Assembly: GCF_002918555.1 (NCBI RefSeq)
Contig: NZ_PQMB01000002.1
Span: 38,104 to 102,103, forward strand
Length of the DNA stretch: 64,000 bases
Direction of reading: 5' to 3'
DNA from: Citrobacter amalonaticus
Lineage (GTDB): Bacteria; Pseudomonadota; Gammaproteobacteria; Enterobacterales; Enterobacteriaceae
Part shown: positions 62,647 through 64,000 of the stretch, piece by piece
Numbering within the stretch: position 1 is the stretch's first letter
Layout: each line of letters starts with the position of its first letter
Translations under genes and position numbers: made by a program
The notes under the pieces: model-generated
What the model was told of the DNA's origin: nothing
Databases searched by the model: none
What the model saw: only the letters and a program-made list of their open reading frames with translations

Positions 62647-62695
62647 AACTGCTTCCTCGTGAAGTAAACTGCACCGAGTATATACAATTAGCAGG

Positions 62696-62935
62696 CTAAA
62701 AGAGTGAGGGTTGTTGAGGTTCTTCCGGCCCGGCAGGCTTACCTGCGCGTAATTTACGCTGCAGGCGTTGGCGGCATAACCGCAACACCTCTTGTTTTTG
62801 CGCATCGCTCATTTTTTGCCAGTTAAAGCGCTCATCGCGGCTACGGTAGCACCCGCGACAAAAGCCACGCTCATCAGACTGACAGATTCCCCGACACGGA
62901 CTCTGGACGGGAAAAAACTCAAGCTGTTCTGCCAC
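62696..62935 (-). CDS. ydhL: DUF1289 family zinc-ribbon-like protein YdhL
   Basis: 79-residue protein with a cysteine-rich DUF1289 core (CRGICQSDERGFCRGCYRS) that may bind metal; function unknown. The GTG start at 62935 is chosen because a very strong AGGAGGGG lies 3-5 bases upstream and the length then equals E. coli YdhL. An ATG eight codons earlier has no ribosome-binding site. Between ydhF and nemR. Confidence 0.88.
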   Translation of the reverse strand: MAEQLEFFPVQSPCRGICQSDERGFCRGCYRSRDERFNWQKMSDAQKQEVLRLCRQRLQRKLRAGKPAGPEEPQQPSLF

Positions 62936-63006
62936 GTCCCCTCCTGATGCTGAATTCATAGTTCTATTGAAGACGTAAACATGATTTCTGACAAGCCATC
63001 TTGCAT

Positions 63007-63022
63007 TAGACCGACTGGTCTA
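63007..63022. promoter_or_regulatory. NemR box upstream of nemR
   Basis: Perfect-arm palindrome TAGACC-GACT-GGTCTA, 14 bases before the nemR ATG; it fits the known NemR operator of E. coli. Confidence 0.85.
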
Positions 63023-63036
63023 TTACACTCCATCCC

Positions 63037-63636
63037 ATGAACAAGCAAACTGAACACGATACCCGCGAACACTTACTGGCTACCGGCGAGCGACTCTGTA
63101 TGCAGAGAGGTTTCACCGGCATGGGGCTAAGTGAACTGCTCAAAACCGCCGAGGTTCCTAAGGGATCGTTTTATCACTACTTTCGCTCTAAAGAAGCCTT
63201 TGGCGTGGCGATGCTTGAACGGCATTTCGCCGGTTACCATCAGCGTCTGGCGAACCATTTTGCGGCCGGTGCCGGAAACTATCGCGACCGCATCCTGGCT
63301 TACTATCAGGAAACCCTGAATCAGTTTTGCCAGCAAGGAATTATCAGCGGTTGCCTGACGGTAAAGCTGTCCGCCGAAGTGTGCGATCTTTCGGAAGATA
63401 TGCGCACGGCAATGGACAACGGTGCCAGGAAAATTATGTCCATACTGGCGCAGGCGCTGGATAAAGGCCGCGACGAACAGTGTTTAACATTTACAGGTGA
63501 ACCGCTACAGCAGGCGCAAATTCTTTATGCCCTGTGGCTGGGTGCAAACCTGCAGGCCAAGATTTCCCGTAGTGCCACACCGCTCGAAAATGCGCTGGCG
63601 CACGTAAAAAGTATCATTGCAGCGCCTGACGTTTGA
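63037..63636 (+). CDS. nemR: Electrophile/bleach-sensing TetR-family repressor NemR
   Basis: Represses nemRA (and gloA in E. coli) and is released by N-ethylmaleimide, methylglyoxal and hypochlorous acid. N-terminal TetR helix-turn-helix (MGLSELLKTAEVPKGSFYHY, residues 29-48). The redox-active C106 (SGCLTV) and its partner K175 (LQAKIS) are both conserved. 199 residues, as E. coli. Operators lie on both sides of the gene. Confidence 0.95.
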   Translation: MNKQTEHDTREHLLATGERLCMQRGFTGMGLSELLKTAEVPKGSFYHYFRSKEAFGVAMLERHFAGYHQRLANHFAAGAGNYRDRILAYYQETLNQFCQQGIISGCLTVKLSAEVCDLSEDMRTAMDNGARKIMSILAQALDKGRDEQCLTFTGEPLQQAQILYALWLGANLQAKISRSATPLENALAHVKSIIAAPDV

Positions 63637-63661
63637 CGGGCGTTTTTATTTCACTCATGAC

Positions 63662-63676
63662 TAGACGACCGGTCTA
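63662..63676. promoter_or_regulatory. Second, imperfect NemR-type palindrome before nemA
   Basis: TAGACGACCGGTCTA keeps both outer arms of the nemR box but is one base shorter with one altered arm base. It is 24 bases before nemA and could give nemA a second, NemR-controlled promoter. Confidence 0.5.
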
Positions 63677-63699
63677 TTTATACTTATACGGAACCCATT

Positions 63700-64000
63700 A
63701 TGTCATCTGAAAAATTGTTTACCCCCCTGAAAGTGGGGGCGATCACCACACCAAACCGTGTTTTTATGGCGCCGCTGACGCGTCTGCGCAGCATTGAACC
63801 TGGCGATATCCCGACGCCATTAATGGCGGAATACTATCGCCAGCGCGCCAGCGCGGGTCTGATCATCAGTGAAGCAACGCAAATTTCCGCACAGGCGAAG
63901 GGCTACGCTGGCGCACCGGGGCTGCATAGCGATGAGCAGATCGCAGCGTGGAAAAAAATTACTGCCGGCGTTCATGCCGAAAACGGTCATATGGCCGTGC
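63700..64000 (+). CDS. nemA: N-ethylmaleimide reductase NemA, N-terminal part (3' end outside window)
   Basis: Old yellow enzyme family flavoprotein that reduces N-ethylmaleimide, nitrate esters and other electrophiles. 100 residues are visible, starting [13 protein letters not shown], with the FMN-site stretch FMAPLTRLR (near residues 22-30). Open to the window end. Cotranscribed with nemR in E. coli. Confidence 0.94.
   Translation, partial: MSSEKLFTPLKVGAITTPNRVFMAPLTRLRSIEPGDIPTPLMAEYYRQRASAGLIISEATQISAQAKGYAGAPGLHSDEQIAAWKKITAGVHAENGHMAV

Overview
The window is chromosomal DNA of an enteric gamma-proteobacterium (Enterobacteriaceae), most likely a Citrobacter-like species. Gene order follows the terminus-proximal ynfG-to-nemA stretch of Escherichia coli almost gene for gene. 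The differences are an OsmU-type osmoprotectant ABC transporter between dmsD and clcB (an arrangement known from Salmonella), an M32 carboxypeptidase gene between ynfM and asr, and one small insertion element. Species assignment is inference. No rRNA, tRNA, prophage or CRISPR array was seen.

Layout. 1-1895: tail of a DMSO-reductase-like operon (ynfG, ynfH, dmsD). 2189-5635: osmoprotectant ABC operon. 5794-11417: clcB, bioD2, mlc, ynfL and ynfM. 11696-14516: an M32 carboxypeptidase gene split by a tnpA-less IS605-family (IS1341-type) element carrying an apparently intact TnpB. 14666-18213: asr, ydgU, ydgD, mdtJI with its upstream mini-ORF mdtU, and tqsA. 18349-25408: pntAB, ydgH, ydgI, folM, ydgC. 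25535-28598: rstAB, a Ter replication-arrest site, and tus. 28595-41201: fumC, fumA, manA, ydgA, malI/malXY, add, ydgJ. 41607-49151: blr, cnu, ydgK and the rsxABCDGE-nth operon. 49766-57836: dtpA, gstA, the pdxH-tyrS-pdxY cluster, mliC, anmK, slyB and slyA. 58032-64000: ydhIJK efflux module, sodC, ydhF, ydhL, nemR and the start of nemA.

Functional links. Several regulators sit next to their targets with recognisable operators: Mlc (self), MalI/malXY (two palindromes), SlyA (self, consensus box), NemR/nemA (boxes on both sides of nemR), and a PhoP-type box before slyB. An exact RstA box lies upstream of asr, and rstAB is 11 kb away in the same window. The Ter site overlaps the upstream region of tus, with the polarity expected for autoregulation.

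The most interesting locus is 12627-13962. The element boundaries follow IS605 rules (left flank TTTTAC, right end TCAA). Precise removal restores one open carboxypeptidase frame of 494 codons. The DNA just right of the element is therefore the predicted TnpB guide, and it matches the vacated site next to its TTTAC motif.
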